Assembly: GCA_022827045.1 (NCBI GenBank)
Contig: JAJDTQ010000271.1
Span: forward strand, 1-18,149
DNA: 18,149 nucleotides
Direction of reading: 5' to 3'
DNA from: Candidatus Binatia bacterium
Lineage (GTDB): Bacteria > Desulfobacterota_B > Binatia > UBA9968 > JAJDTQ01
Shown here: positions 6,879-13,915 of the stretch, piece after piece
Numbering within the stretch: the first letter of the stretch is position 1
Layout of the letters: each line of letters begins with the position of its first letter
Notes under the pieces: model-generated
Database searches by the model: none
What the model saw: only the letters and a program-made list of their open reading frames with translations
Told to the model about the DNA's origin: nothing
Translations under genes and position numbers: made by a program

Positions 6879-8324
6879 CTAGCCCAGGCGAACCGACAGG
6901 TCCGGCTTCCGGATATAAATCTGCTTGGTGTCCGCGCGCTCGGTGAGGGACTTGATCAGCCCCATGAGATTGCTCGTTCCGTTCCGGGGCCGGGCCGGCG
7001 CCTGCTGCATGGCGCGCACGTCGTCCTCGGAGGTGAAGTAGCGCAGCAGCAGCTCGTCGTCGGATACCCCCGGGCCGCCGATCTTCTCCCGCAGCTCCTT
7101 GACTGACGTGTCCGGCGGCCGCCAGCCGGTCAGCTCCTTGGCCCGGGGCCGGTCCAGGATGCGGTCGCGCACGTCCGGGTCCATGGACGAGCTCTCCTCC
7201 TCGCCCCACGCGCCCATGGCATACTGGATCACCTCGTCGGTGACCTGCTCGTAGCGCTTGCCGAGGATCACGTTGATGGCGCACTGGCTGCCGACGAACT
7301 GGGAGTACGGCGTGACCATGATGGGATAGCCGAACTCTTCCCGCACCCGGCAGGCCTCGTCCAGCACCTCGCCGAGCCGGTCGCCCATGCCGATGCCCGC
7401 GAGCTGGTGCCGCAGGTTCGAGATCATGCCGCCGGGCACCTGATGCTGGAAGTGGTACGCGTCATAGTGAAGCGGCTCGCCGATGGGGAAGCCCTCCTCC
7501 TTCGCCACCCGGGTGAAGTGCTCGGACACGGGCCTGAGGCCGTCCTCATCGATGACCGGGGTGTAGCCCAAGGCGCGGGCGTTGCGCGTGATGTTGAACA
7601 GCGACGGATTGGACGACCCGTCCGACAAGGGCGGCAGCGCCGCGTTGGTGATGGGAATGCCGGCCTCGATGGCGTCGAGGGTGCACAGCGGTCCGAGGCC
7701 GCTGTTGCAGTGGGTGTGGAACTCCACCGGGACGCCGGCGGCGTTCTCCAGCACCACCGGAGCCAGCGAGCGGGTGCGGTCCGGCGTGAGCAGCCCACCC
7801 GGGTCCTTGAGGCAGATGCGTTTCACGGGCAGCTTCACGGCCTCGCGGGTCCGCTCCGCGTAGTACTCGTCGGTGTGCTTGGGCGAGATGGAGAAGATCA
7901 GGTTGACGATGGTATCGAGGCCGGCTTCGGTGGCGGTGCGGACCTGCTCGGCCCACACCGCCGGCGTGTTGGAGGGGTCGGAGGTCCGCGCCTCGCCGAT
8001 GCCGTTGGCCGCCAGCCTTTCGAGCCAGAGTTGCTGGATCGCCGGCGGGGTGTGCTGGAACGCCGCCATGTAGCGGTTGCGGATGAGCCGCAACGGCGTC
8101 TTGGGAACCTTCTCCTTGACCCGCCGGATGCGCGCCCAGGGATCGTCCTTCAGCTCCCGCACGCACTTCTTGAAAAAGGCCGAGGCGATGATCTCCATGC
8201 CCAGGAAGCCGGCCTCGTCCATTTGCGAGGCCACCGGCAGGATCATGTCGGTGCGGATTCCCATGGCCCACAGGCTGGACGGGCCGTCCCGAAGCGTGGT
8301 GTCGACGAAGTGGATCTCTTTCAT
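6879..8324 (-). CDS. Pyruvate carboxylase subunit B / oxaloacetate decarboxylase alpha-type carboxyltransferase
   Basis: A 481-residue HMG-CoA-lyase-like TIM barrel with the conserved carboxylase C-terminal region. These proteins move CO2 between carboxybiotin and an acceptor such as pyruvate. Visible features are D8 in FVDTTLRDG, the GIGEARTSDPSN segment (about 108-119), K173 in CLKDPGG (the lysine that is carboxylated in relatives), the metal ligands H203/H205 in EFHTHCNSG, and QHQVPGGMISNL (about 293-304). There is no AMKM-type biotin attachment domain, and no biotin carboxylase is nearby. The ATG at 8322-8324 (MKEIHFVDTTLRDGP) is preferred over the longer open frame. No good ribosome-binding site precedes it, and TTTTATATGCT upstream could be a -10 for a short or leaderless transcript. 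HTHCNSG and CLKDPGG differ from the HTHDTSG and IKDMAG usual in true pyruvate carboxylases, so the acceptor may differ. Confidence 0.85.
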   Translation of the reverse strand: MKEIHFVDTTLRDGPSSLWAMGIRTDMILPVASQMDEAGFLGMEIIASAFFKKCVRELKDDPWARIRRVKEKVPKTPLRLIRNRYMAAFQHTPPAIQQLWLERLAANGIGEARTSDPSNTPAVWAEQVRTATEAGLDTIVNLIFSISPKHTDEYYAERTREAVKLPVKRICLKDPGGLLTPDRTRSLAPVVLENAAGVPVEFHTHCNSGLGPLCTLDAIEAGIPITNAALPPLSDGSSNPSLFNITRNARALGYTPVIDEDGLRPVSEHFTRVAKEEGFPIGEPLHYDAYHFQHQVPGGMISNLRHQLAGIGMGDRLGEVLDEACRVREEFGYPIMVTPYSQFVGSQCAINVILGKRYEQVTDEVIQYAMGAWGEEESSSMDPDVRDRILDRPRAKELTGWRPPDTSVKELREKIGGPGVSDDELLLRYFTSEDDVRAMQQAPARPRNGTSNLMGLIKSLTERADTKQIYIRKPDLSVRLG

Positions 8325-8424
8325 GGCGGGGAGCATATAAAATTCGGCAGGGTATGGACAGCGAAGGCGGTCCAAACCCGCGTTGTGGATCGACAATGGA
8401 AATGGTAGTGGGTCGCGCACGGGC
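8325..8424. promoter_or_regulatory. Divergent spacer between carboxyltransferase and efflux genes
   Basis: About 100 bp that must hold promoters in both directions. On the minus strand TTTTATATGC lies just upstream of the carboxyltransferase start and resembles an AT-rich -10 region. No confident -35 or operator could be picked out for the plus-strand HlyD gene. No regulator gene is adjacent. Confidence 0.3.
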
Positions 8425-9306
8425 ATGGCTGCAAGCGAATCGAGCAAGAAGAGATGGCTCGCGGGGACCGCCGTCGTCGTGCTGCTGGCCGTGGCGGCCT
8501 TCGGCGTCTGGGTGTGGTCGTCGCTGGGCTACATCACCACCGACGACGCCCGTGTCAAGGCCGACATCGTCACCATCAGCACCGGCGTGCCCGGCAGGAT
8601 CAACGCGCTCCCCAAGGAAGAGGGCGACGTGGTGGAGCCCGGCCATATCATGGCGGTGCTCGACAAGCGCGAGGTCCTGATCCGCATCGAGCAGCACAAG
8701 GCCGCGCTGGAGCACGCCCGCAGCCTGCTGCTGCAGGCTGAGCGGGAGTTTCGCCACGCGGCCGACAAGCAGCGGCGCGAGATCAAGGAAGCCGAGCGGC
8801 TGGCCAAGAAGGCCCGGGTGCGGGAAGCCGAAGCGGAGCTGCAGGAACTCCAGTTGCGGCTGGGGCTGATGACGCTGCGCAGTCCGGTGAAGGGCGTGGT
8901 GGTGAAGAAGAACGCCCACAAGGGCGAGTTCGTGCAAGCCGGCCAGCCCGTCTACATGGTGGTGGACTCCAGCCGCTACTGGGTGGAAGCCAACGTGGAT
9001 GAGACCCAGATCCGCTTCGTCAAGCCCGGCAACAGCGCCACCGTGAGGCTGGATTCGTATCCCGGCGTCGAGTTCGAGGGCAAGGTCGTGGACGTGGGAG
9101 GCGCCACCACTTCCGAGTTCTCGCTGTTCTCGCCGCAGAAGCTCACCGGCGTGTTCATCAAGTCGACTCAGAAGCTGCCGGTGAAGATCGCGGTGGAGAA
9201 CACCGACGGCATCCTCCGGGTGGGCATGCTCGCGGTGGTTCGGATCACGAAGCCGGAATCCGGGGAGGACGGACTCCAGGCCAGCGGGCGCCCCGCCAAG
9301 CCATGA
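8425..9306 (+). CDS. HlyD/EmrA-family periplasmic adaptor of an efflux pump
   Basis: A 293-residue membrane-fusion protein. It has a short cytoplasmic tail (MAASESSKKRW), one membrane helix at about 12-31, and a split biotinyl-lipoyl-like domain (YITTDDARVKADIVTISTGVPGRI and LRSPVKGVVVKKNAHKGEFVQAGQPVYMVVD). Between the halves is a charged helical hairpin rich in E, R, K and A, and a beta-barrel region follows. YITTDDARV is typical of EmrA-like adaptors. The hairpin is rather short for an adaptor that reaches an outer-membrane channel. The ATG at 8425 is chosen over a TTG at 8383, as it places the positive N-terminus directly before the membrane helix. Its stop overlaps the next gene's start in ATGA, so the two are translationally coupled. 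No TolC-like channel gene is in the window. Confidence 0.92.
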   Translation: MAASESSKKRWLAGTAVVVLLAVAAFGVWVWSSLGYITTDDARVKADIVTISTGVPGRINALPKEEGDVVEPGHIMAVLDKREVLIRIEQHKAALEHARSLLLQAEREFRHAADKQRREIKEAERLAKKARVREAEAELQELQLRLGLMTLRSPVKGVVVKKNAHKGEFVQAGQPVYMVVDSSRYWVEANVDETQIRFVKPGNSATVRLDSYPGVEFEGKVVDVGGATTSEFSLFSPQKLTGVFIKSTQKLPVKIAVENTDGILRVGMLAVVRITKPESGEDGLQASGRPAKP

Positions 9307-10889
9307 CTCCCGCGGCGCCTCCCGTCCAGACATACGACCCCGCCCGCAAGTGGCCCGTCACCATCACCCTGTCTTTGGGGATGATCAGCGTCGGGCTCGG
9401 CATCACCGGCGTCGACACCGCCATCCCGGCGATGATGTCGTCGCTGGGCACCTCGCTGCACCGGATCCAGTGGGTGCTGATCGCGTTCATGATCACCCGC
9501 ACCGTGCTGATTCCCTGCGTGGGCTGGCTGGGACAACGCATCGGCGACCGCAACCTCTTCATCCTGAGCGCCGCCACCTTCGGCGCGGGCTCGTTCCTCT
9601 GCTCCATCGCCTGGGACGTCAACTCGCTCATCTTCTTCCGCATCATCCAGGGCATGGGGGTGGGGCCGCTCATCGGCGTGTCCATGTCCATCATGTACGA
9701 GGCCTTTCCCCGCAACGAGCGCGGCCTTGCCATGGGGCTGTTCATGACCGGCTGGTCGCTGGGGCCGTTCTTCGGACCTCCGGCGGGCGGCTACCTGGCC
9801 CAGTACATAAGCTGGCGCACGATCTTCTACCTCCCCCTTCCGACCCTGATCCTGGCCGTGATGGCGGCGGTAGTCATCCTTCCCCGGCGCTCCTCGTCGC
9901 ACGAGCCTTCCGCCTTCGACCTGCTCGGGTTCCTGACTCTAACCGGCGGGCTCGTGGTCATGCTCCTGGGGCTCACCCAGGGCCAGGAGGACGGCTGGAC
10001 CAGCCAGAAGATCCTGTCGCTCTTCGGAACCGCCGCGCTGCTCATCGCGGCTTTCGTCATCGCCGAGTTGAGGGCCGAGCACCCCTATGTCCAGATCCGC
10101 TACTTCAGGAACCTGAACTTCAGCATCTCCAGCATGATCGTGCTGATCCGGGTCATGGGGTTCCGCGGCACCAGCTTCATCTTGAACCTGTTCCTGCAGA
10201 AGGCACTCTTCTACCCGCCCCTGCAGGCCGGCATCTTCATGCTTCCCGCCGCCGTCGCCGTGGGCATCGTGTCGCCCTTCGCGGGCATGCTGTCGGACCG
10301 GTTCGGGCCCAAGATCCTGCTGGTGACGGGGCTCGTGCTGCTTACGGTGACGCTCTTCGGCATGGCCAACGTCACCATCTGGACCGGCATGGGCGTGATC
10401 TACTTTCTGGTGATACTCAAGAGCATCGGCCAGTCCACCATCAACGCGCCGCTCAACTCCATCGCCCTGGGCGCCCTGCCCGAGGGCGAGTCGCGCATGG
10501 GCAGCGGCATCCTGGGGCTCGCCCGCGGATTGGGCGAAGCCTTCGGCATTGCCACGCTGAGCTTCCTCCTGGAGCGCCACATCTTCTACAAGGTCGAGGC
10601 CATGACCCCCGAACTCGGCGCCCGCCTGACCGAAAACCTGCGCGACGACGTGATGCTCCAGATCCACGCCCTGCTCCAGCACGCCGGCCAGTTCGGCATC
10701 GGCCTGGAACAACGCGCCGAGTCGCTGCTGGGATTCAGCCTGCTTAGCGAAGGCGTGACCCTGGCCTACCACCAGCTCTTCATGATGATCGGCCTGATGT
10801 ACCTGGGCCTGATCGTGATGGTGTGGTTCCTGAAGACCCAGAGGGGACACCACCCCCCGACGACCCGCACCGCAGAGGCAACCGCGTAA
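9303..10889 (+). CDS. DHA2-family (EmrB/QacA) MFS multidrug transporter
   Basis: A 528-residue inner-membrane protein with about 14 hydrophobic segments, the layout of the DHA2 drug:proton antiporters. Family motifs include GVDTAIPAMMSSLGTS in the first helix, a motif-A-like GWLGQRIGDRNLFI, and the antiporter motif-C-like GPFFGPPAGGYLAQYISWRTIFYLPLP. It starts at an ATG overlapping the HlyD stop. Together the pair should export hydrophobic or amphipathic compounds across the envelope, probably with an outer-membrane factor encoded elsewhere. The substrate is unknown. It ends before a visible change in base composition that marks the accessory island. Confidence 0.93.
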   Translation: MTPAAPPVQTYDPARKWPVTITLSLGMISVGLGITGVDTAIPAMMSSLGTSLHRIQWVLIAFMITRTVLIPCVGWLGQRIGDRNLFILSAATFGAGSFLCSIAWDVNSLIFFRIIQGMGVGPLIGVSMSIMYEAFPRNERGLAMGLFMTGWSLGPFFGPPAGGYLAQYISWRTIFYLPLPTLILAVMAAVVILPRRSSSHEPSAFDLLGFLTLTGGLVVMLLGLTQGQEDGWTSQKILSLFGTAALLIAAFVIAELRAEHPYVQIRYFRNLNFSISSMIVLIRVMGFRGTSFILNLFLQKALFYPPLQAGIFMLPAAVAVGIVSPFAGMLSDRFGPKILLVTGLVLLTVTLFGMANVTIWTGMGVIYFLVILKSIGQSTINAPLNSIALGALPEGESRMGSGILGLARGLGEAFGIATLSFLLERHIFYKVEAMTPELGARLTENLRDDVMLQIHALLQHAGQFGIGLEQRAESLLGFSLLSEGVTLAYHQLFMMIGLMYLGLIVMVWFLKTQRGHHPPTTRTAEATA

Positions 10890-11090
10890 TCGCCCAATCG
10901 AAACCACCGATGCGCCTACCCTTCTCCACATCCCCTGACGCACCTCCCCTTCCGACGATAATCACGCTAACCTGGACCCTCTTTTGCCGACTCCCCTTAA
11001 CCGCCGACGACCAATGATACATCTCCACTAGAAGCCTCGCGCCCGAACCTGTATACTCGTTTCCAGCCATCTCTTTGAAAGGCACCTACA
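10890..11090 (+). promoter_or_regulatory. Left flank of the accessory island with candidate promoter
   Basis: A 201-bp spacer with lower GC than the preceding genes. A TATACT hexamer at 11052-11057 is a plausible -10 for the four-gene cassette, but the -35 position (TAGAAG around 11029-11034) is weak. AAAGG at about 11078-11082 can serve as the ribosome-binding site for the ATG at 11091. No tRNA, direct-repeat attachment site or insertion-sequence end is apparent. Confidence 0.35.
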
Positions 11091-11729
11091 ATGCCCTCTA
11101 CGCTTCCCTACATGTTGTCAACAGGGCTAATCCCCAAAATCCTCGAAAAGATCCAAAATGCCCGGAGACCAGACCGATTCACGCAGGACTTTCTTGAAAC
11201 AAAACTAGGGCACAGCGGCGGCGGCGCGCGTCCCATTATACCGCTGTTGAAACGGATGAAGTTTCTCGGCTCAGATGGCGTTCCGACTCCTCTTTACGAC
11301 CAGTTCCGTAACACCGAGACTCACGGCTTCGCGATTGCTCAAGGGATGAAGAACGCTTTCGGTGAACTATTTGATCGAAATGAATATATCTACGACATGT
11401 CGTCCGATAAGTTAGTAGGACTCGTTGTCGAAATCACCGGTGGTACAAAGGAGAGTAGGCTCACCCGGGGCATCGTTGGAACGTTTCTAGCACTAAATGA
11501 GTTGGCGACCTTCGACGCAGAGCCGCCGATAGCACCGCCCGGGTTAACATCGGACGAGGCCAATTCACTGCCACCCCTGCCTGACGCGAAGACCCCACCG
11601 ATGACCAATAGCGAAAACATCGAATTCAGGGTTGGATACACCATCAACTTAAATCTCCCCGAGACCACCAACCCGGAAGTATTCAACGCAATCTTCAGAG
11701 CGCTCAGGGACAATCTGCTGAGGAACTGA
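11091..11729 (+). CDS. DUF5343 domain protein, first gene of a putative defence cassette
   Basis: A 212-residue protein. Its first 120 residues match the DUF5343 pattern as I recall it: LPYMLSTGLIPKILEKIQ, RFTQDFLETKLGHSGGGAR, IIPLLKRMKFLGSDGVPTPLYDQFR, then MKNAFGELFDRNEYIYD. The arrangement suggests a winged-helix-like N-terminal half, possibly for DNA or partner binding. A proline-rich linker (about 145-172) follows, with a short C-terminal strand-helix segment (EFRVGYTINLNLPETTNPEVFNAIFRAL). Family members are uncharacterised and often found in accessory or defence regions. The stop overlaps the next gene's ATG (TGATG at 11727-11731), so translation is probably coupled. AT-richer codons set it apart from the efflux genes. 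No catalytic motif is evident. Confidence 0.82.
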   Translation: MPSTLPYMLSTGLIPKILEKIQNARRPDRFTQDFLETKLGHSGGGARPIIPLLKRMKFLGSDGVPTPLYDQFRNTETHGFAIAQGMKNAFGELFDRNEYIYDMSSDKLVGLVVEITGGTKESRLTRGIVGTFLALNELATFDAEPPIAPPGLTSDEANSLPPLPDAKTPPMTNSENIEFRVGYTINLNLPETTNPEVFNAIFRALRDNLLRN

Positions 11730-12310
11730 TGCCTAAAGAAAGCCCGATAAGATTCTTTGGGTTGAATAACTTGGCTATAGAATCGAAAATACGACAGGTT
11801 GAAAGGGAGTATGACGTCGATCTTGGTCACACAGAGAGTCACGAACACAGGACGGATCAGACGTACTATCCGCAGTTCAGCGAGCGCCTGCGTGCTGAAG
11901 CCTCTCGTATGACGACGAACTATGCTATCTTTTACTGTCCTGAGAACAGCATTCGGGAGGTAATCGTCCAGCGGTTGGAGGAGCAACATGGTGCCGGGTG
12001 GTGGAACACGGCGGTGCCGGAGAACGTCCGCAAGAACGCGGAGGCAAACCGAAAAAAGGAAGTCTCCTCAGGTGTCACTCCACGATCTACAGAGGAGATT
12101 GATTTCACCACATTCGGGGAACTGAGCGAGATTATCAAAACCAATTGGGATATGTTTGGTGACATGTTTCGCGACCTTCGCGCTGTCGAAAAAGTTCTTG
12201 CGACTCTCAACACACTCAGGGCACCGATAGCGCATTGCAAAGCTCTGGCAGAGGATGAGGAATTGCGATTGCATCTTGGATTGCGTGACTGGTTCCGACA
12301 GATGGAGTAG
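11729..12310 (+). CDS. Swt1-family HEPN-domain protein (putative RNase)
   Basis: A 193-residue protein matching the Swt1-type HEPN domain. The recognisable core runs from about residue 63 (NYAIFYCPENSIREVIVQRLEE) through GWWNTAVPENVRKNAE and IDFTTFGELSEIIKTNWDMFGDMFRD to NTLRAPIAHCKALAEDEELRLHLGLRDWF. The HEPN active-site motif R164-x4-H169 is intact (RAPIAH), so metal-independent RNase activity is plausible. A charged N-terminal stretch of about 60 residues precedes it. There is no PIN or other added domain, unlike eukaryotic Swt1. It starts inside the DUF5343 stop codon. No minimal nucleotidyltransferase antitoxin of the usual HEPN partner type is adjacent. The neighbours suggest it is the RNA-cleaving or sensing part of a multi-gene system. 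Confidence 0.85.
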   Translation: MPKESPIRFFGLNNLAIESKIRQVEREYDVDLGHTESHEHRTDQTYYPQFSERLRAEASRMTTNYAIFYCPENSIREVIVQRLEEQHGAGWWNTAVPENVRKNAEANRKKEVSSGVTPRSTEEIDFTTFGELSEIIKTNWDMFGDMFRDLRAVEKVLATLNTLRAPIAHCKALAEDEELRLHLGLRDWFRQME

Positions 12311-12851
12311 CGCACTGCACGTCCAGTTCTCTACATTCCCGCGCACGCGACCCCCGGCTAGTTTCGTTCCTAAGATCGTGGCAGTATTCGAACGGCACGC
12401 GGACGAAATCGATACAAGTCAGCTAAAGAAGGGTCTCACTAGCGACCAGACGCTCGCCTTGCTCCGATCGGATCTGGTAACACTGGGGTTTGACGTCGAA
12501 ATGGGTAAGCGCGACCAAGACAAAATCAGGCGCCCTGTGTTCTTCGGCGAGAATGCACAGCCGGAACTTCAGTACGAAATCGACGCGTGGCACCCGGGGT
12601 GGAGGGCTGGCCTCGAAGTTGAAGCCGGGCGAGCGTGGATGGGTAACGCCATTTATCGCGACCTTGTGCAGGCCCTGGTGATGGTCGAAATGGACTACCT
12701 ACTCCTCGCAGTCCCGAAAACCTACCGTTACAAGACCAGGGGGAAGGCGAGAATCAGTAGGAATTACGACAACACCGTGTCTGTCGCTCAAGCCCTTTAT
12801 GGCCACTCGCGCATCGCTATGCCGTTTTCACTCTGCGTCATAGGGTATTGA
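12255..12851 (+). CDS. Putative restriction-endonuclease-fold protein with ExE-type active site
   Basis: A protein of up to 198 residues that I do not recognise by a formal family name. The conserved-looking region runs from FSTFPRTRPP (about 25-34) through KGLTSDQTLALLRSDLVTLGFDVEMGKR to YEIDAWHPGWRAGLEVEAGRA and NAIYRDLVQALVMVEMDYLLLAVP. E82, D110 and E121-x-E123, followed by alternating strand and helix, fit a PD-(D/E)XK nuclease fold with an ExE variant (as in BamHI) instead of ExK. The start is unclear. The ATG at 12255 overlaps the HEPN gene by 56 bases. GTG at 12285 is possible. A CTG at 12315, placed after GATGGAG, would begin just before the conserved region and remove the overlap. 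Nuclease activity is inferred. Confidence 0.7.
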   Translation: MRNCDCILDCVTGSDRWSSALHVQFSTFPRTRPPASFVPKIVAVFERHADEIDTSQLKKGLTSDQTLALLRSDLVTLGFDVEMGKRDQDKIRRPVFFGENAQPELQYEIDAWHPGWRAGLEVEAGRAWMGNAIYRDLVQALVMVEMDYLLLAVPKTYRYKTRGKARISRNYDNTVSVAQALYGHSRIAMPFSLCVIGY

Positions 12852-12870
12852 GGTGTCTGGGAAAGACACC
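12852..12870 (+). promoter_or_regulatory. Perfect hairpin at the junction of the two nuclease-like genes
   Basis: GGTGTCT (12852-12858) and AGACACC (12864-12870) pair perfectly around GGGAA, starting one base after the upstream stop codon. The hairpin contains the GTG start (12853) of the next gene and ends just before an in-frame GTG-ATG (12871-12876). It could tune translation of the last gene or limit read-through. Function is inferred from position only. Confidence 0.4.
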
Positions 12871-13476
12871 GTGATGGAACCGATACCGAAGTTGGACGTC
12901 AGAAGGAAGACTGGCGACGAGCCGTTTTACTCTGCTGGATCAGCGAGGGGCTTCGGCTTGCTTGACTACTGGCAATGGGCGAACTCGGACCTTGTCGGCA
13001 ACGTCACCCGAGGTGTTCTGGCCGAGTTCATCGTGGCTCGTGCCGTGGGCATCGCCACAGATGGGGTTCGCGACGAGTGGGCTCCGTATGACCTGGAAAC
13101 GCGTGACGGGATCAAGCTTGAGGTCAAGTCGGCGGCGTATATTCAGAGTTGGTCGCAACAGCGCTTCTCGGATATCCGCTTCGGTACGAAAAAGACTCTT
13201 TTGTGGGACCCCGAGACCAACACCCACGACACGGAGCCAAGACGCAAGGCAGATGTCTACGTGTTCGCTCTCCTGAAACACAAGGACCACTACACGATCG
13301 ACCCGCTGAACCTCGACCAGTGGACGTTCTTTGTCCTTCCCACAGCGGAACTGGATGAGCGGGAGGACAGCCAACATTCGATATCGCTGCCGGCGTTGGA
13401 GAAACTCGCATCGCCCGTCACCTTCGATGAACTCGGCGGTGCGATGCGAAAGGCTTACAGATCACGCCGTCGTTAG
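12853..13476 (+). CDS. Putative PD-(D/E)XK nuclease, last gene of the cassette
   Basis: A protein of up to 207 residues with no family name I can give. A nuclease signature is readable: E58 in RGVLAEFIVARAVG, then D80 in YDLETRDGIKLEVKSA with E90-V-K92, and Q102 in SWSQQR. The D-x9-ExK spacing and the strand around LEVKSA are characteristic of the PD-(D/E)XK fold. RKADVYVFALLKHKD and DQWTFFVLPTAELDER are consistent with later core strands. GTG at 12853 starts one base after the upstream stop; ATG at 12874 (MEPIPKLDV) is an alternative lying just past a hairpin. It probably acts with the three genes before it. The Doc toxin gene ends 40 bp downstream on the opposite strand. Confidence 0.75.
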   Translation: MSGKDTVMEPIPKLDVRRKTGDEPFYSAGSARGFGLLDYWQWANSDLVGNVTRGVLAEFIVARAVGIATDGVRDEWAPYDLETRDGIKLEVKSAAYIQSWSQQRFSDIRFGTKKTLLWDPETNTHDTEPRRKADVYVFALLKHKDHYTIDPLNLDQWTFFVLPTAELDEREDSQHSISLPALEKLASPVTFDELGGAMRKAYRSRRR

Positions 13477-13516
13477 AGTCTGAGTTTGTGATCTCAGGAT
13501 ATGTGAAGTTGGGGCT

Positions 13517-13915
13517 TCAGGTCTTGAGTCCCCGGCGGAACCAGCCAGCGAGATCGGCCTCGCGGATACGGCCGCCAGCGACGTCTTCCATCGTACGGAT
13601 TGCGTCCAACGGGTCGAACTGCAGCCGCTGACCGTTGTCCGCGAGGAACAGGCGCGCGGTCACCCAAGCCGTTCGCTTGTTACCGTCGATGAAGCCGTGG
13701 TTGTTGGCGAGGCCATAGGCATACGCCGCTGCCAAGTCGGCTATATCAGGGCTGCCATAAGCCGCGAGGTTCAAGGGGCGAGCGAGGGCGGATTCGATCG
13801 CCTTGAGGTCGCGGATACCGTCCGGCCCCCCGTGCTCGGCGAGTTGACGGTCATGGATGGCCAGCACGACATTCAGGCCAACCCAGCGCCACTGACTCAG
13901 ATCGTCCTGACTCAC
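13517..13915 (-). CDS. doc: Death-on-curing (Doc) family toxin
   Basis: A 132-residue Fic-fold toxin of the Doc type. The signature H73-G-F75-I-D77-G-N79-K80-R81 matches HxFx(D/N)(A/G)NKR, with lysine where true Fic AMP-transferases have glycine. In characterised Doc this corresponds to phosphorylation of elongation factor EF-Tu, which blocks translation. The start is GTG (13913-13915), overlapping the antitoxin stop (TGA at 13912-13914 on the minus strand). The antitoxin is therefore translated first and the pair is coupled. Length is normal for Doc. All key residues are present, so the toxin is probably functional. It converges with the nuclease-like cassette. Confidence 0.93.
   Translation of the reverse strand: MSQDDLSQWRWVGLNVVLAIHDRQLAEHGGPDGIRDLKAIESALARPLNLAAYGSPDIADLAAAYAYGLANNHGFIDGNKRTAWVTARLFLADNGQRLQFDPLDAIRTMEDVAGGRIREADLAGWFRRGLKT

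Noticed and set aside
7546..9333. A 595-codon minus-strand open frame covering the HlyD gene and part of the carboxyltransferase gene
   Set aside because: It runs across two well-supported genes in another frame and has no domain pattern, so it is a compositional shadow.
13477..13516. Intrinsic terminator after the nuclease-like cassette
   Set aside because: Only a 5-bp CTGAG/CTCAG stem with an 8-base loop and no T tract could be found.
13517..13915. Fic AMP-transferase
   Set aside because: The motif has Lys where Fic enzymes have Gly (DGNKR, not DGNGR), the length fits Doc, and there is an overlapping antitoxin gene.
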